From an uncultured Bacilli bacterium (GTDB lineage Bacteria > Bacillota_I > Bacilli_A > RF39 > UBA660): a stretch of DNA of 64,000 nucleotides. Position numbers and translations under genes: made by a program. The first letter of the stretch is position 1; every line of letters begins with the position of its first letter. Positions 63,126 through 64,000 of this stretch are shown in pieces. The stretch spans positions 1-64,000 of the forward strand of contig CALVYA010000003.1 in assembly GCA_944371905.1 (NCBI GenBank), in the 5' to 3' direction. The notes below the pieces were generated by a model that ran no database searches, was not told where the DNA came from, and was given only the letters and a program-made list of their open reading frames with translations.

Positions 63126-64000
63126 TTTATTTGCCGGATGTGGTGGATTAAGTTTAGGATTTGAAATGGAAAAATTTAATATTCCATTGGCGATAGAAAA
63201 AGATGAATGGGCTGCAGAAACATACAAAAAAAACCACCCAAATACTAATGTAATTGTAGGTGATATTACTCAAATAACAGATTTAGAAAATTTATTACCA
63301 AATGATATGATTGTTGACGGAATTATCGGTGGACCACCTTGTCAAGGTTTTTCATTAAGTGGAAACAGGGATAAAAATGATCCAAGAAATAGCTTATTTA
63401 TGGACTTTGTAAGATTTGTAAATTTTTTTAAGCCAAAATTCTTTGTAATGGAAAATGTAACTGGAATATTATCAATGAAAACAAAAGAAAATATATTAGT
63501 AAAAGACCTAATTTTACAAGAATATGATAAAGCAGGCTATAATGTTAAAATTTGCAAATTAAATGCAGCCGAATATGGTGTTCCACAAGCAAGAGTACGA
63601 GTTGTATTTATGGGAATTAGAAAAGACCTACCTTTTAATGAAGATAAACTAGGCCCAAAACCTATATATTCTGAAGACAAACAAATAACAATTGAACAAG
63701 CAATTATGGATTTACCTCAAATAGTTTCTGGTGAAGGTACTGAAGAAATGGAATATGCTTGTAAGCCTCAAAATGATTATCAAAAATGGGCAAGAAAATA
63801 TAGCAAAAAAGTTTATAATCATGTTGCAATGCGTCATACAAAAAGATTAATAGAGAGATTTGAAAACATCAAATTTGGACAATCCGTTGCTGATGTTGAC
63901 GATTGTCACAAACAAAGAAAAAGAGGCGATGCCTCAAAAATAAGCGGGAAAACATTCTCACAAAATAATATGAGGCCTTTTCCAAATAAACCATCTCCAA
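63112..64000 (+). CDS. DNA (cytosine-5) methyltransferase, cut by window end
   Basis: The enzyme methylates cytosine at C5. The N-terminal ~296 residues are present: motif I D-L-F-A-G-C-G-G-L-S-L-G-F, motif IV G-G-P-P-C-Q-G-F-S with the catalytic Cys, motif VI E-N-V and motif VIII Q-A-R-V-R-V. The target-recognition region has begun when the window ends. A GGAGG site lies upstream of its ATG. Its restriction partner, if any, would be to the right. The specificity cannot be read. Confidence 0.95.
   Translation, partial: MNIIDLFAGCGGLSLGFEMEKFNIPLAIEKDEWAAETYKKNHPNTNVIVGDITQITDLENLLPNDMIVDGIIGGPPCQGFSLSGNRDKNDPRNSLFMDFVRFVNFFKPKFFVMENVTGILSMKTKENILVKDLILQEYDKAGYNVKICKLNAAEYGVPQARVRVVFMGIRKDLPFNEDKLGPKPIYSEDKQITIEQAIMDLPQIVSGEGTEEMEYACKPQNDYQKWARKYSKKVYNHVAMRHTKRLIERFENIKFGQSVADVDDCHKQRKRGDASKISGKTFSQNNMRPFPNKPSP

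Noticed and set aside
56021-64000. Whole right-hand element contained in the window
   Set aside because: Neither the amidase 5' half nor a second junction is visible before 64000, so the element extends to the right.
1-64000. CRISPR array
   Set aside because: No regularly spaced direct repeats with unique spacers were seen; the only ordered repeats are LysM codons, short operators and AT-rich iteron-like motifs.
1-64000. Alternative genetic code (UGA as Trp), as in mycoplasmas with similar base composition
   Set aside because: Trp residues in conserved motifs use TGG, and TGA is a natural stop, for example in the 59-residue cassette gene.

Overview
The window is strongly AT-rich chromosomal DNA with the standard bacterial code (TGA is used as a stop, TGG for Trp) and Bacillota-type ribosome binding sites. 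Spore genes (spoIVA, spoVIF, an alpha/beta-type SASP gene behind a textbook forespore promoter, cwlJ), a Bacillus-type lipoteichoic acid synthase and a BceRSAB-like antibiotic-response module point to a spore-forming, low-GC Bacillota lineage. The superoxide reductase/rubredoxin pair, formate-THF ligase and acetate kinase fit an anaerobe such as a gut Bacilli/Erysipelotrichia-like organism. Species cannot be fixed from this window.

Layout. (1) 1-1.7 kb is the end of a mobile element with a partial XRE regulator and an HUH-type Rep-like protein. It abuts spoIVA, whose last ~80 codons are missing. (2) 1.7-47 kb is mostly core chromosome: spoIVA-spoVIF-der, engB-nrnA-ackA, SASP, thiI, ltaS, membrane and signalling proteins, superoxide reductase, a CDP-alcohol phosphatidyltransferase, a 2,4-diaminopentanoate dehydrogenase-like enzyme, fhs, an unusual four-gene cassette around a Ycf46-like AAA+ ATPase (25.7-29.6 kb), PRPP synthase, a CofE-like ligase, bceBASR, rubredoxin, a broken DUF84 gene and exoA-mutY. 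(3) 47.2-53.4 kb is an accessory island between mutY and tRNA-Trp. It holds a SieB-like membrane protein, an AAA ATPase/Toprim-like pair resembling abortive-infection systems, a gene split at a 7-nt C/G run, two truncated genes joined at a junction, and a second HUH Rep-like gene. (4) 53.4-56.0 kb is core again: tRNA-Trp, cwlJ, dedA and a LysM-amidase gene cut at its 5' side. (5) 56.0-64 kb is a second mobile element running off the right edge. It carries a HEPN-Fic-KAP operon behind a consensus promoter with two palindromic operators, a large serine recombinase, several very small genes, a regulatory region rich in inverted repeats, and an RHH-like protein overlapping a truncated cytosine-5 methyltransferase.

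Main points. Both mobile elements sit inside cell-envelope or sporulation genes (spoIVA and a LysM amidase) at a codon where family similarity stops abruptly. This recalls sporulation-gene intervening elements such as skin, but could equally be plain gene inactivation; the missing halves lie outside the window. The best candidates for undescribed systems are the HEPN-Fic-KAP operon and the Ycf46-like four-gene cassette. All functional statements come from reading motifs by eye; no database search was run.
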